From assembly GCA_009823395.1 (NCBI GenBank), contig CM020510.1, forward strand, positions 19,416,273-19,480,272: a stretch of DNA of 64,000 nucleotides. Direction: 5' to 3'. Made by a program: the position numbers and the translations under genes. The notes beneath the pieces are model-generated. The model worked only from the letters and a program-made list of their open reading frames with translations. It was not told where the DNA came from and searched no databases. This DNA is from Thamnaconus septentrionalis. Lineage: Eukaryota; Chordata; Actinopteri; Tetraodontiformes; Monacanthidae. This document shows, in pieces, positions 11,414-22,495 of this stretch (position 1 is the first letter of the stretch; each line of letters begins with the position of its first letter).

Positions 11414-12118
11414 CCGTATGTTCCGCACTATAAGTCGCACTTAAAAGCCTTCATTTTTTTTTTTTTTCAAAAACGACTGTGCGCCCTATATATGTATTGA
11501 TTGAGAAATGTTTTACCGTAGCACGACTTAGATAAATTACAAAGCCGCACCGCTCGCAGCATTACGGCTATCGCAGAGTAATACATAAACCAGACTGGAA
11601 GCGTTGCGCATCTCCGCGGCCGGCCGGCTCGCACTTCGCTGCAATCGTTTTGGCGTCTGGTCCATTTTGTGCGCGAGTCGCGAGAGAAAAAGCCAGAGGA
11701 CAATGCACTATTATCAAGCACTGATGGAACGTAATCGAACACCTATCTATCAATACGTGATAAACGCCGCGACTGGTGCGATATTATGACTTAGCGCACG
11801 AGACGCTCAACGTCCGGCTTCTTTGATTCCGAACCGTGGTAGAGAACCTCCGGTGGATTACGACTCGCGTTGGTAACATATTTCTAGCGGTATCATTCTG
11901 TTTTTTTTTTTACGTGTTACAAACAAGTTTTAGAGTTACTGTGAACGCAGTTAATAAAGTCTAACTGACTGGCGGACTTATCTCTAACTCTTTTGTCTCG
12001 CTTAATGCGCCTTATAATTCGGTGCGCCTTATGCTGTATATGACATAAATTAGAAAATAGACCATTTATTGACTGCGCGCCTTATATTCCAGTGCGCTCT
12101 ATAGTGCGGAAAATACGG
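11414..12118. mobile_element. TA-flanked MITE in the spacer after copy 2
   Basis: Terminal inverted repeats CCGTATGTTCCGCACTATA and TATAGTGCGGAAAATACGG bound a 705-bp insert flanked by TA on both sides (11412-11413 and 12119-12120). The empty site is preserved after copy 1 and after copy 4. A duplicated TA target is usual for Tc1/mariner-type elements, though the superfamily is inferred only from that. No transposase is encoded. Confidence 0.85.
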
Positions 12119-12160
12119 TAATTGGATTTGAGTTCCCTTAACTTTTTATGGAAACATAAT

Positions 12161-12306
12161 GTGGCAAGGCGCTGAGGCTTCGAACCCCAGACTCCAGGGT
12201 AATAGCCATGCGTGTTAACCATTCGGCCAAAGGAAATATATCCTTTGGCCGAGTAGGCAGGTCACATGATCAATTGGAGGCATAGTGACAGGACCGCCAC
12301 TGTCAC
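12161..12306 (-). mobile_element. tRNA-derived SINE in the spacer after copy 2
   Basis: Minus-strand text contains a tRNA-like head with the B-box core GGTTCGAAGCC and a variant A box. A non-tRNA body follows, related to the SINE in bace1 intron 1. It interrupts the sequence ACATAATATGTGCAC, which is continuous after copies 1 and 4, and appears flanked by a short ATAAT repeat. It is a degraded repeat, not a working tRNA gene. Confidence 0.7.
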
Positions 12307-12675
12307 AATAATATGTGCACTATGCAATGCATTTTGTGAACTAGTGTGTAACTCCACCAGTGGGTAACTCCACCTTCACCACAAGGCAGCTGGTATTGGC
12401 TCCAGCACCCACATGACCCCAAGCGATGTTTGGAAAAACTCAGAGTGTGAGCATTAGCCTATAGAAGAACAGAACAAATACCGACCTAAGTCATATCAGA
12501 TCGGCAGTCATTTAATGTCCTAGATATAGGGCAAAGTAAAGAGGTGATATTTTCTTCAGCTTCACTTATTCTATTTTTGAGATGCGTTTGATTTTGAACG
12601 CCCATGATGGAACAAAGTTGTGTGCATGCACACAAGTTATCTCCTCCCAGCAGGTGGCCATTGAACTTTCTATTC

Positions 12676-13118
12676 CAGAGGTGTCAAACTCATTTTAGTT
12701 CACGGGCCAATAGAGGAAAATCTATTACTAAGTGGGCCAAACCGGTAAAATCATGGTATAATGATAAATAAAAATACCAACAGCTTGACATTGTTTTCTT
12801 TGTTTTACTTTGGTCGTGTTCTTGGAACACTCTGCACTCTGCACGCAATGAGAGTGGCAAATAGGAGACGTAACAGGGAAGGTAGGAAGACAGCGTAGCT
12901 TCAGAGTGGCTGTACTTGGTCCCACTTGCTCAGTCCAGGTATTAACAGTTTGTTTGCAAAGAAAAAAGCGCTATTGCAACATTCATTGGACAGTAGAAGT
13001 TTATTTTAGTAAAAAAATTGCAGCTTGTGTTTAAACTTTGCAAACTCATCTTGCGGGCCAGAAAAAAACACGTTCACAGGTCTGATCCGGCCCCAGGGCC
13101 GCATGTTTGACACCCCTC
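12676..13118. mobile_element. hAT-like MITE in the spacer before apolipoprotein copy 3
   Basis: Same insertion, termini, length (443 bp) and TTCTATTC target duplication as the element at 8669-9111. It was therefore inherited by duplication of the whole unit and does not represent an independent insertion. Confidence 0.88.
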
Positions 13119-13246
13119 TTCTATTCAATCCACCACTGCTGAATACTTTTTTTCTCATTATTTTGTTGGGGTGGGGGGTGAGGAGTGCTCACGCCTCCAT
13201 CCATCTACCTCCTCCCTCACTGAGACATACCCCTTGATTGAGACAG

Positions 13247-13301
13247 TATAAAAAGTCAGCTCCGGCTGAAGTTGGTCAGTTTCTTCGAGAACTCTCCCAA
13301 G
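13247..13301 (+). promoter_or_regulatory. Core promoter and non-coding exon 1 of apolipoprotein copy 3
   Basis: TATAAAA is at 13247-13253. The exon ends at 13301 before GTAAGT. The promoter remains intact although the coding frame downstream is broken. Confidence 0.78.
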
Positions 13302-13900
13302 GTAAGTCAAAGCTGTGCTGCGCTGGGAGGTGAAGGGCCTGAATAGGTCTTTTACAAACATTTCCAAGGGAATTCCTTATTCTTCTGTTGTGACTGAGTT
13401 TCCGGCTAACAGTTAAACTTTGCAAAATGTAGACGCGTTCAGTGTTTGTGTTATTTCCTTGACTGCGATTTGCATATGTGCATTCACATCGGTTCTCTCG
13501 AGCTGTACCGCACTCTTGAATAATTCCAGGGAGCCTCTCACAATATTTCAGCACCTTACAAAGATCAGGCTCTTTAAAATTGTAAACGCCTGAACTGAGT
13601 TTTCTAAATCTATGGGGTCCTTAATCTATGAGAGCGAATTGTTCTCTCCTGTGCTCTTGTCCTGAAACCCATCTACATATAAAACTCTTACCAGTATTTT
13701 GAAAAAAACACTCAAACACGCTCAGGAATGCACAAGTGTCAAGACATTTCTTCCCCTCTTAAACCTTTTCTCATTTAAAAGATTAAAAGAATGTCAATTT
13801 TTTTTCTTCCTTAAAACAACATCTTTTTGTAATCCCAGTGACAGTATTTCTGGCAATGTTTTGAAGACCATCTTTTGCATTCCTCCTCCAGGCTACCATC

Positions 13901-14939
13901 ATGAAGTTTGCAGTCCTTGCTCTCACCCTTCTCCTGGCTGTGGGTGAGTACTGGGGTAGAGCATACAATATCCATGGAGATCAATTTTAGACAACATGTG
14001 AAATTTGAATGATATTGTTTTATTACACCCAAAAGTTGTTTTTTTCCCCAGGTTGCACGTGCTAACTTTGCTTTGAACTTCTTGCTTTCCTACCTTTCAG
14101 CCTCCCAGGCTGATCCCGTGCCTGAGGAACCCTCTGAAATTCAGCAGCGGTTCACTGGATTCAAGTCTATGGTGGCTCAGGTTAAGGACATCTTAGACAG
14201 AACCATTGCTGCCTCTCCAGACGCCCAGCAATTGCAAATGCCGTAAGATTCTTATCCAGTCATTTTAGGTTTTCTTTGTATTTCCATTTTCACCAGTTCA
14301 TTCACTACTTTTTTGGTCTGCCCAAAAAGTATTTTCTCATTTAAAATGTCATGCAGTGCGCTCATTTAATTTTTTCCCTGCATATAGGCAGAAACTTGCT
14401 ATGGGCCTCGATTTCTTTTCGCACAGCTGCAAGAAAATGAGGATGCTATTGTGGCTTCCATCTCTGCCAGCCACGAAATGCTCTCTCAGATGACTGGGGC
14501 TGGGGAGCTCTCAGGGCAGTTGGATGCAGCTGTGGCCAACTTAAATGGAATTTTCAAAGCCCACCTTGCTGAATACAATCTGTTGCTGAGACCCATAGTC
14601 GCTGACTTCAAACAAATGTCTCTGCAGTTCAGGGATCAGGCTGCCCCCAAGATTGAAAATCTGCGCAACGAGTTCAGGGCAAACGTGGAGGAGACCCTCA
14701 ATGCTCTCGGCCCCGTTGTACGCACCGTAATGAAAATGGTGGCAAACTTCAGGGATTCGGTTAGCATGTATGTAGAAGAGTACAGGAGGCATATGGAAGA
14801 GGTCCAGAGTATGTATGAGAGCCTCTCAGAGGAAGAGAAGCTAAGAAGGAAGCAGGAAATGGAAGCCGTTGCTAATGACATTGTGGCAAAGATACAAAAG
14901 ATTTATGAGATTGGCTCTGCGCCTGCACCGCCTAGCTAA
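13901..14939 (+). pseudogene. Apolipoprotein A-I/A-IV-like gene, copy 3 (1-nt frameshift)
   Basis: Exons correspond to 13901-13943, 14101-14242 and 14388-14939. All splice sites match copy 2. Exon 4 is 552 bp instead of 553 because one base is missing in the TTTCTTTCTCGCAC stretch near 14416-14420. The frame then shifts and meets TGA at 14491-14493, giving about 96 residues. Beyond that point the old frame from 14451 onward translates identically to copy 2, so the lesion is very recent, or is a sequencing or assembly error in a short pyrimidine run. AATAAA is at 15233-15238. If real, the product would keep the signal peptide but lose the 22-mer helices. Confidence 0.75.
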
Positions 14940-15410
14940 ATCCTTGCCACCGTATTTCTAACACCATTTTCCCGACACCCATTTAGCCTAGATCCTTCCC
15001 TCTTTTCTCCTTATTCCCCCTTTCATGCATGGACCACCTTCAAAACAATGTTGGTGCCAAACTGATGCATGTCTAATGCAAGCAGCATGGCTGGTCTCTA
15101 GTTCTCTGTCTTCCATACACAAAACGCATGCATTCTCCAGAAGTGTGGCCACAGGCTCGCATTTTTTTTGTGTGAGAATTGTATGTGAAATTGACATCTG
15201 TGTAACGAGACTTGTCTGAAACTGTTCAGTTCAATAAACATCTGACTGTTAATTCCTCCTTGCTGTCATGTGTGTATGTGCTCTCAAAAAAAGTCGTCAA
15301 CTAAATCAAAATAGCTACAGAAGACAGTGAAAGTCTTGAATGCAATCGGAATTTTACACAAATCCACACTTTAAATGTCACACATGTTCCACTTTATACT
15401 CCCTTGTGTA

Positions 15411-16174
15411 CCGTATGTTCCGCACTATAAGGCGCACTTAAAAGCCTTCTTTTTTTTTTTTTTCAAAAAACGACTGTGCGCCCTATATATGTATTGATTC
15501 TGGGTGTGCTTGCTGACGTCGAAGCGATTTTGAGAGGTACACGCCGCTCTGTCAAAATGTTTTACCGTAGCACGACTTAGATAAATTACAAAGCCGCACC
15601 GCTCGCAGCATTACGGCTATCGCAGAGTAATACATAAACCAGACTGGAAGCGTTGCGCATCTCCGCGGCCGGCCGGCTCGCACTTCGCTGCAATCGTCTT
15701 GGCGTCTGGTCCATTTTGTGCGCGAGTCGCGAGAGAAAAAGCCAGAGGACAATGCACTATTATCAAGCACTGATGGAACGTAATCGAACACCTATCTATC
15801 AATACGTGATAAACGCCGCGACTGGTGGGATATTATGACTTAGCGCACGAGACGCTCAACGTCCGGCTTCTTTGATTCCGAACCGTGGTAGAGAACCTCC
15901 GGTGGATTATGACTCGCGTTGGTAACATATTTCTAGCGGTATCATTCTGTTTTTTTTTTTTTTTTTTACGTGTTACAAACAAGTTTTAGAATTACTGTGA
16001 ACGCAGTTAATAAAGTCTAACTGACTGGCGGACTTATCTCTAACTCTTTTGTCTCGCTTAATGCGCCTTATAATTCGGTGCGCCTTATGCTGTATATGAC
16101 ATAAATTAGAAAATAGACCATTTATTGACTGCGCGCCTTATATTCCAGTGCGCTCTATAGTGCGGAAAATACGG
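15411..16174. mobile_element. TA-flanked MITE in the spacer after copy 3
   Basis: Same termini and insertion site as 11414-12118, but 764 bp long. It contains about 54 extra bases at 15500-15553 (CTGGGTGTGCTTGCTGACG onward) that the first copy lacks, plus a longer T-run. This copy is probably closer to the full element, and the other carries an internal deletion. Confidence 0.83.
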
Positions 16175-16217
16175 TAATTGGATTTGAGTTCCCTTAACTT
16201 TTTTATGGAAACATAAT

Positions 16218-16366
16218 GTGGCAAGGCGCTGAGGCTTCGAACCCCAGACTCCAGGGTAATAGCCATGCGTGCTTAACCATTCGGCCAAAGGGAAATATAT
16301 CCTTTTGGCCGAGTAGGCAGGTCACATGATCAATTGGAGGCATAGTGACAGGACCGCCACTGTCAC
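16218..16366 (-). mobile_element. tRNA-derived SINE in the spacer after copy 3
   Basis: Near-identical to the SINE at 12161-12306 and at the same position in the unit, so it was duplicated with the spacer. The minus-strand B-box-like GGTTCGAAGCC is present. Confidence 0.7.
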
Positions 16367-16741
16367 AATAATATGTGCACTATGCAATGCATTTTGTGAA
16401 CTAGTGTGTAACTCCACCAGTGGGTAACTCCACCTTCACCACAAGGCAGCTGGTATTGGCTCCAGCACCCACATGACCCCAAGCGATGTTTGGAAAAACT
16501 CAGAGTGTGAGCATTAGCCTATAGAAGAACAGAACAAATACCGACCTAAGTCATATCAGATCGGCAGTCATTTAATGTCCTAGATATAGGGCAAAGTAAA
16601 GAGGGGTGATATTTTCTTCAGCTTCACTTATTCTATTTTTTGAGATGCGTTTGATTTTGAACGCCCATGATGGAACAAAGTTGTGTGCATGCACACAAGT
16701 TATCTCCCCCTCCCAGCAGGTGGCCATTGAACTTTCTATTC

Positions 16742-17184
16742 CAGAGGTGTCAAACTCATTTTAGTTCACGGGCCAATAGAGGAAAATCTATTACTAAGTG
16801 GGCCAAACCGGTAAAATCACGGTATAATGATAAATAAAAATAACAACAGCTTGACATTGTTTTCTTTGTTTTACTTTGGTCGTGTTCTTGGAACACTCTG
16901 CACTCTGCACGCAATGAGAGTGGCAAATAGGAGACGTAACAGGGAAGGTAGGAAGACAGCGTAGCTTCAGAGTGGCTGTACTTGGTCCCACTTGCTCAGT
17001 CCAGGTATTAACAGTTTGTTTGCAAAGCAAAAAGCGCTATTGCAACATTCATTGGACAGTAGAAGTTTATTTTAGTAAAAAAATTGCAGCTTGTGTTTAA
17101 ACTTTGCAAACTCATCTTGCGGGCCGGAAAAAAACACGTTCACAGGTCTGATCCGGCCCCAGGGCCGCATGTTTGACACCCCTC
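16742..17184. mobile_element. hAT-like MITE in the spacer before apolipoprotein copy 4
   Basis: Third copy of the 443-bp insertion with CAGAGGTGTC and GACACCCCTC ends and TTCTATTC on both sides. Confidence 0.88.
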
Positions 17185-17312
17185 TTCTATTCAATCCACC
17201 ACTGCTGAATACTTTTTTCTCATTATTTTGTTGGGGGTGGGGGTGAGGAGTGCTCACGCCTCCATCCATCTACCTCCTCCCCTCACTGAGACATACCCCT
17301 TGATTGAGACAG

Positions 17313-17367
17313 TATAAAAAGTCAGCTCCGGCCTAAGTTGGTCAGTTTCTTCGAGAACTCTCCCAAG
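17313..17367 (+). promoter_or_regulatory. Core promoter and non-coding exon 1 of apolipoprotein copy 4
   Basis: TATAAAA is at 17313-17319. The exon ends CTCCCAAG at 17367 before GTAAGT. Confidence 0.8.
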
Positions 17368-17965
17368 GTAAGTCAAAGCTGTGCTGCGCTGGGAGGTGAA
17401 GGGCCTGAATAGGTCTTTTACAAACATTTCCAAGGGAATTCCTTATTCTTCTGTTGTGACTGATCTTCCGGCTAACAGTTAAACTTTGCAAAATGTAGAC
17501 GCGTTCAGTGTTTGTGTTATTTCCTTGACTGCGATTTGCATATGTGCATTCACATCGGTTCTCTCGAGCTGTACCGCACTCTTGAATAATACCAGGGTGC
17601 CTCTCACAATATTTCAGCACCTTACAAAGATCAGGCTCGTTAAACTTGGAAGGGCCTGAACTGAGTTTTCTAAATCTATGGGGTCCTTAATCTATGAGAG
17701 CGAATTGTTCTCTCCTGTGCTCTTGTCCTGAAACCCATCTACATACAAAACTCTTACCAGTATTTTGAAAAAAACACTCAAACACGCTCAGGAATGCACA
17801 AGTGTCAAGACATTTCTTCCCCTCTTAAACCTTTTCTCATTTAAAAGATTAAAAGAATGTCAATTTTTTTCTTCCTTAAAACAACATCTTTTTGTGATCC
17901 CAGTGACAGTATTTCTGGCAATGTTTTGAAGACCATCTTTTGCATTCCTCCTCCAGGCTACCATC

Positions 17966-19008
17966 ATGAAGTTTGCAGTCCTTGCTCTCACTCTTCTCCT
18001 GGCTGTGGGTGAGTACTGGGGTAGAGCATACAATATCCATGGAGATCAATTTTAGACAACATGTGAAATTTGAATGATATTGTTTTATTACACCCAAAAG
18101 TTGTTTTTTTTTCCCAGGTTGCACGTGCTAACTTTGCTTTGAACTTCCTGCTTTCCTGCCTTTCAGCCTCCCAGGCTGATCCCGTGCCTGAGGAACCCTC
18201 TGAAATTCAGCAGCGGTTCACTGGATTCAAGTCTATGGTGGCTCAGGTTAAGGACATCTTAGACAGAACCATTGCTGCCTCTCCAGACGCCCAGCAATTG
18301 CAAATGCCGTAAGATTCTTATCCAGTCATTTTAGGTTTTCTTTGTATTTCCATTTTCACCAGTTCATTCACAATCTTTTTGGTCTGCCAAAAAAAGTATT
18401 TTCTCATTTAAAATGTCATGCAGTGCGCTCATTTAATTTTTTCCCCTGCATATAGGCATAAACTTGCTATGGGCCTCGATTTCTTTCTCGCACAGCTGCA
18501 AGAAAATGAGGATGCTATTGTGGCTTCCATCTCTGCCAGCCACGAAATGCTCTCTCAGATGACTGGGGCTGGGGAGCTCTCAGGGGAGTTGGATGCAGCT
18601 GTGGCCAACTTAAATGCAATTTTCAAAGCCCATCTTGCTGAATACAATCTGTTGCTGAGACCCATAGTCGCTGACTTCAAACAAATGTCTCTGCAGTTCA
18701 GGGATCAGGCTGCCCCCAAGATTGAAAATCTGCGCAACGAGTTCAGGGCAAACGCGGAGGAGACCCTCAATGCTCTCGGCCCCGTTGTACGCACCGTAAT
18801 GAAAATGGTGGCAAACTTCAGGGATTCGGTTAGCATGTATGTAGAAGAGTACAGGAGGCATATGGAAGAGGTCCAGAGTATGTATGAGAGCCTCTCAGAG
18901 GAAGAGAAGCTAAGAAGGAAGCAGGAAATAGAGGCCCTTGGTGAAGAAGTTAAGGAAAGGATACATCATTTGGTTAAGATTGCCTTCGCGCCTGCACCGC
19001 CTAGCTAA
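17966..19008 (+). CDS. Apolipoprotein A-I/A-IV-like protein, copy 4 (intact, divergent C-terminus, 245 aa)
   Basis: Coding exons are 17966-18008, 18167-18308 and 18456-19008 (738 nt) with intact GT-AG borders and phases. The first about 220 residues match copy 2 with a few substitutions (for example GEL, NAIF and RANAEE in exon 4). After the shared KLRRKQE the last stretch differs: IEALGEEVKERIHHLVKIAF replaces MEAVANDIVAKIQKIYEIGS. It then rejoins the common ending APAPPS. The substitution is in frame and length-preserving. It alters the predicted final amphipathic helix, a region that contributes to lipid affinity in apoA-I and A-IV. AATAAA is at 19308-19313. Signal peptide and proline-punctuated 22-mers are as in copy 2. 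The family assignment is firm; the exact orthologue is not. Confidence 0.85.
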
Positions 19009-19528
19009 ATCCTTGCCACCGTATTTCTAACACCTTTTTCCCGACACCCATTTAGCCTAGATCCATCCCTCTTTTCTCCTTATTCCCCCTTTCATGCATG
19101 GACCACCTTCAAAACAATGTTGGTGCCAAACTAATGCATGTCTAATGCAAGCAGCATGGCTGGTCTCTAGTTCTCTGTCTTCCATACACAAAACGCATGC
19201 ATTCTCCAGAAGTGTGGCCACAGGTTTGCTTTTTTTTTTTGTTGTTGCGAGAATTGTATGTGAAATTGACATCTGTGTAACGAGACTTGTCTGAAACTGT
19301 TCAGTTCAATAAACATCTGACTGTTAATTCCTCCTTGCTGTCGTGTGTGTATATGCTCTCAAAAAAAGTCGTCAACTATATCAAAATAGCTACAGAAGAC
19401 AGTGAAAGTCTTGAATGCACTTTAAATGTCACACATGTTCCACTTTATACTCACTAGTGTAATTGGATTTGAGTACCCTTTGCTTTTTTTATGGAAACAT
19501 AATATGTGCACTATGTAATTCATTTTGA

Positions 19529-21038
19529 GCTTTTGGATGTAAACACCAGAACTGGCACAAACCTCAGGGATGTCATTTAATAATTACTCCATGGAGTGAT
19601 GACTTTTGTTTGGATTGTATGTCAAAATCATTTAGTTAAGTGTACAAAACCACCAATCGAAAAGGTTGATTGTAGCTTCATGTGCAAGGTAACATTTCTG
19701 GCGTGAACAAACTCAAATCCATGTCTTGAAAACCCCAAGGGATCAAAAATGAGCTCCAGCAACCTAACACAAGTCTAAAGATAAACTTTTTCTGCAGCTA
19801 ACTGATAATTTCTTTCTTTTTCTTTTTTTTTCTTTTTTAATATAGCATTGCCTAACCTTTCCAAAAGGCCATCTCATTTGAAAAAAAAAAAAAAAAAAAA
19901 AAAAGGCCTGAATGTTCTACACATTACAAAGAAGATGGTCAAGAACAGTTTTTGCCCAGGTGACAATTCAAATTTCACAAAATACTATTAAAATACACCA
20001 GTAGCATCTCTGAATACAACATCATGCCCTCACCATTGTTAGATTGTTTGTGACCTCAGTGTGCCTCTGAGGTCATCTCACACTGACAACACTTCGAGGG
20101 GTCACCATTGATCCAAAGCAGTCACTGAGAGGGAAAAAAAAAGCCTATGTTAATATGGTACCTTCTACTTAAGAAGGGTGTCTGACAGCACGTGTGATAT
20201 TAATGTCTGTGGTCCTAAACCTGTGCTCAGTGAACTGGGAGGAGTAAGGAATGAACCACTGAATTGCTCATTTTTCTTTTGTTATTTAGTTTTGCTTTAT
20301 GGGGGTAAGAATCTGCCTTCTTCGTCAGCAGCCCTTTGGAAGAAAGCCTTCAACACTACCCCATCACAGGGACCACAGGGGCTAAACAGCCAGCAAATGA
20401 CAAACCAATTGGGTAAACTGATCATACTAAAATCCAAAACATTGCAGCAGGCTTTTTGTGTGTGTTTGAATCAATTAACATACAGTATTTTTTTTATTTT
20501 TTATTTACCAATATAGGTTTTGAAATGGTGAGAAATTGGTGGAACTTAAAATAAAGTGTTTTGTTTTATCTCATCATGAGCGCAGTGCATTTCTGTTTCA
20601 CCCCCTTGTTGAATGAGCGATGCAGAGACCTCTTCCAGTCAGATTTTTTTCTCTTTTCCAAATCAGATGTTGGTGTTATGGAGCCTTACAATGACGATCG
20701 GTGAAACCATGACTTGTTTGAGTCCCACAAGCCTGCTAGGGCAACACATTGTTTTCAAACTAAGGCCAAATCGTCTGCTTGAGAACAAGATGAAACTAAT
20801 TACGCTGGTGTTGAAGCTACCCCTCTTCCTCCCCCGCCCACCTGCTACAAGCCTAATCCCCATAGGTGGCGCCTAATGAAAAAAGCTTTTTCCTGCCTTC
20901 GTCTGTCCACACCAAGTAACATCCAGGTTGCTAAGGATGTTATTAATGTGAGACAGTCCGGGCAGGAGGCCCCCTCCTCCTTAGACTTAACCATGCGGGG
21001 AACAACAAGAAATGCAAGCAGAGATTTTGTAGTATCCT

Positions 21039-21072
<34 letters not shown>

Positions 21073-21254
21073 CAATCCACGCAAGCGTGTGTCTGTGTGT
21101 ATGTGTGTATGTGAGCGTGCACAACCGTGTCCGTATTTCTCGAGGCGGTGTGCGTTGCGTGCGTACGCGGCTCTGATTAGTGCATGTCAGATGCAAAATG
21201 AGTATTGTTATGGATGAGGCATCTGCTCGGGTCCCCAGTGAGCGGCCCGCCGTG
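19529..21254. other. Intergenic DNA between the apolipoprotein array and the T-box gene
   Basis: Contains an A-run of about 24 at 19880-19904 and a 30-base A-run at 21040-21069, followed by a GTGTGTATGTG-type stretch. No exon or RNA gene is recognised. The last few hundred bases probably hold the promoter region of the T-box gene. Confidence 0.5.
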
Positions 21255-21261
21255 TATAAAA
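21255..21261 (+). promoter_or_regulatory. Putative TATA box of the T-box gene
   Basis: TATAAAA stands in CGTGTATAAAACCAGC. A start of transcription near 21285-21290 would place the candidate ATG at 21385 about 100 nt downstream. Supported only by motif and position. Confidence 0.45.
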
Positions 21262-21384
21262 CCAGCATGTTTCCCTCATCCTTGGTCATGCATCCAGAGC
21301 AGTGGTGGCTGGGATGTAAAGGCACAGTGCCCGACAAGAGAGAGCGTCATTTCCTTCGAACTTCATTCTATTGGCAATTGCAAA

Positions 21385-22183
21385 ATGGATGGTGGGTTGG
21401 TTGCTCCAAATATCGAAACCGCTCAAGTTTCAAGAGTAGATGATATACGTGGTGATGGCAAGAGACGGAATCTGCGCGTCTGTTGTTTTCTTTTCTCCTC
21501 AGCTCTTCAGCAAAACTGCGAACTATCCCTACTCTGCTGCGCAAACGGAGGGTCGCCGAGGATCGACAAGGCCCCACAAGTGAGTGCGGTGAAGGTTCAG
21601 CTGGAGATGCATGCACTTTGGCAGCAGTTTGATCAGCTGGGCACAGAGATGATAGTTACCAAAGCCGGAAGGTAAGTAAACAAATACTTCTATTTACTTT
21701 CGAGGCACATACGAGCAGATCAGCACCCCTGTCCTGCCAGTACTCACCTCGTGTCTCTCTCGCATCTGCTTCGCTAACCATGTTGTGCAGACACATTGTG
21801 GAATAGTTCACAAGCCCAGTTGCTTTCAATGTCGTTTTTTTTCTTCAGAAAAACCCTAATTTTCTCAGTGTGAGACAATAAAGTGATGTTTCATTCATTT
21901 GTGGGGATTTGTGAAGATTCATTCATTTGCAGCAGCACTGATTACTGTGTAATTACCCTTCCATGTTCAGCCCTTTCTTTCACTTTTTCATTTTCACACA
22001 CTGCAGGAGGATGTTCCCAACATTTCAGGTACAAATCTCTGGGATGTATCCTGCCTCTGAGTATGTTTTGTTGATGGACTTTGTCCCCTTGGATGATAAA
22101 AGATACAGGTCAGACTTAGCACAAGGTGTAGTCTTGGTGTAAAAAACTAAAAAAATTGTTAATATATTGAGCAATTGGAAATA

Positions 22184-22258
<75 letters not shown>

Positions 22259-22436
22259 AGGTATGCTTTTCACAGCTCATCCTGGTTGGTGGCAGGGCGA
22301 GCTGATGTCATAGCTCCAAGCAGGATGCACTTCCACCCAGACTCGCCTGCCTGCGGAGCGCAGTGGATGAAGCAGACCGTGTCCTTCGACACACTCAAAC
22401 TCACAAACAACCTGCTGGATGACAATGGACATGTCA

Positions 22437-22495
<59 letters not shown>

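Larger units (their letters stand above)
5659..19528 (+). repeat. Four-copy tandem array of apolipoprotein genes
   Basis: Four direct repeats each contain 5' flank, TATA box, gene and 3' flank. The stop codons lie at 7803, 10942, 14939 and 19008, giving unit offsets of 3139, 3997 and 4069 bp. The length differences are caused by transposon insertions: a hAT-like element upstream of copies 2, 3 and 4, and a TA-flanked MITE plus a SINE downstream of copies 2 and 3 only. Homology downstream of copy 4 ends at about 19528, where ATTCATTTTG is followed by unrelated sequence. The array lies immediately upstream of tbx10-like and bace1. Confidence 0.92.
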
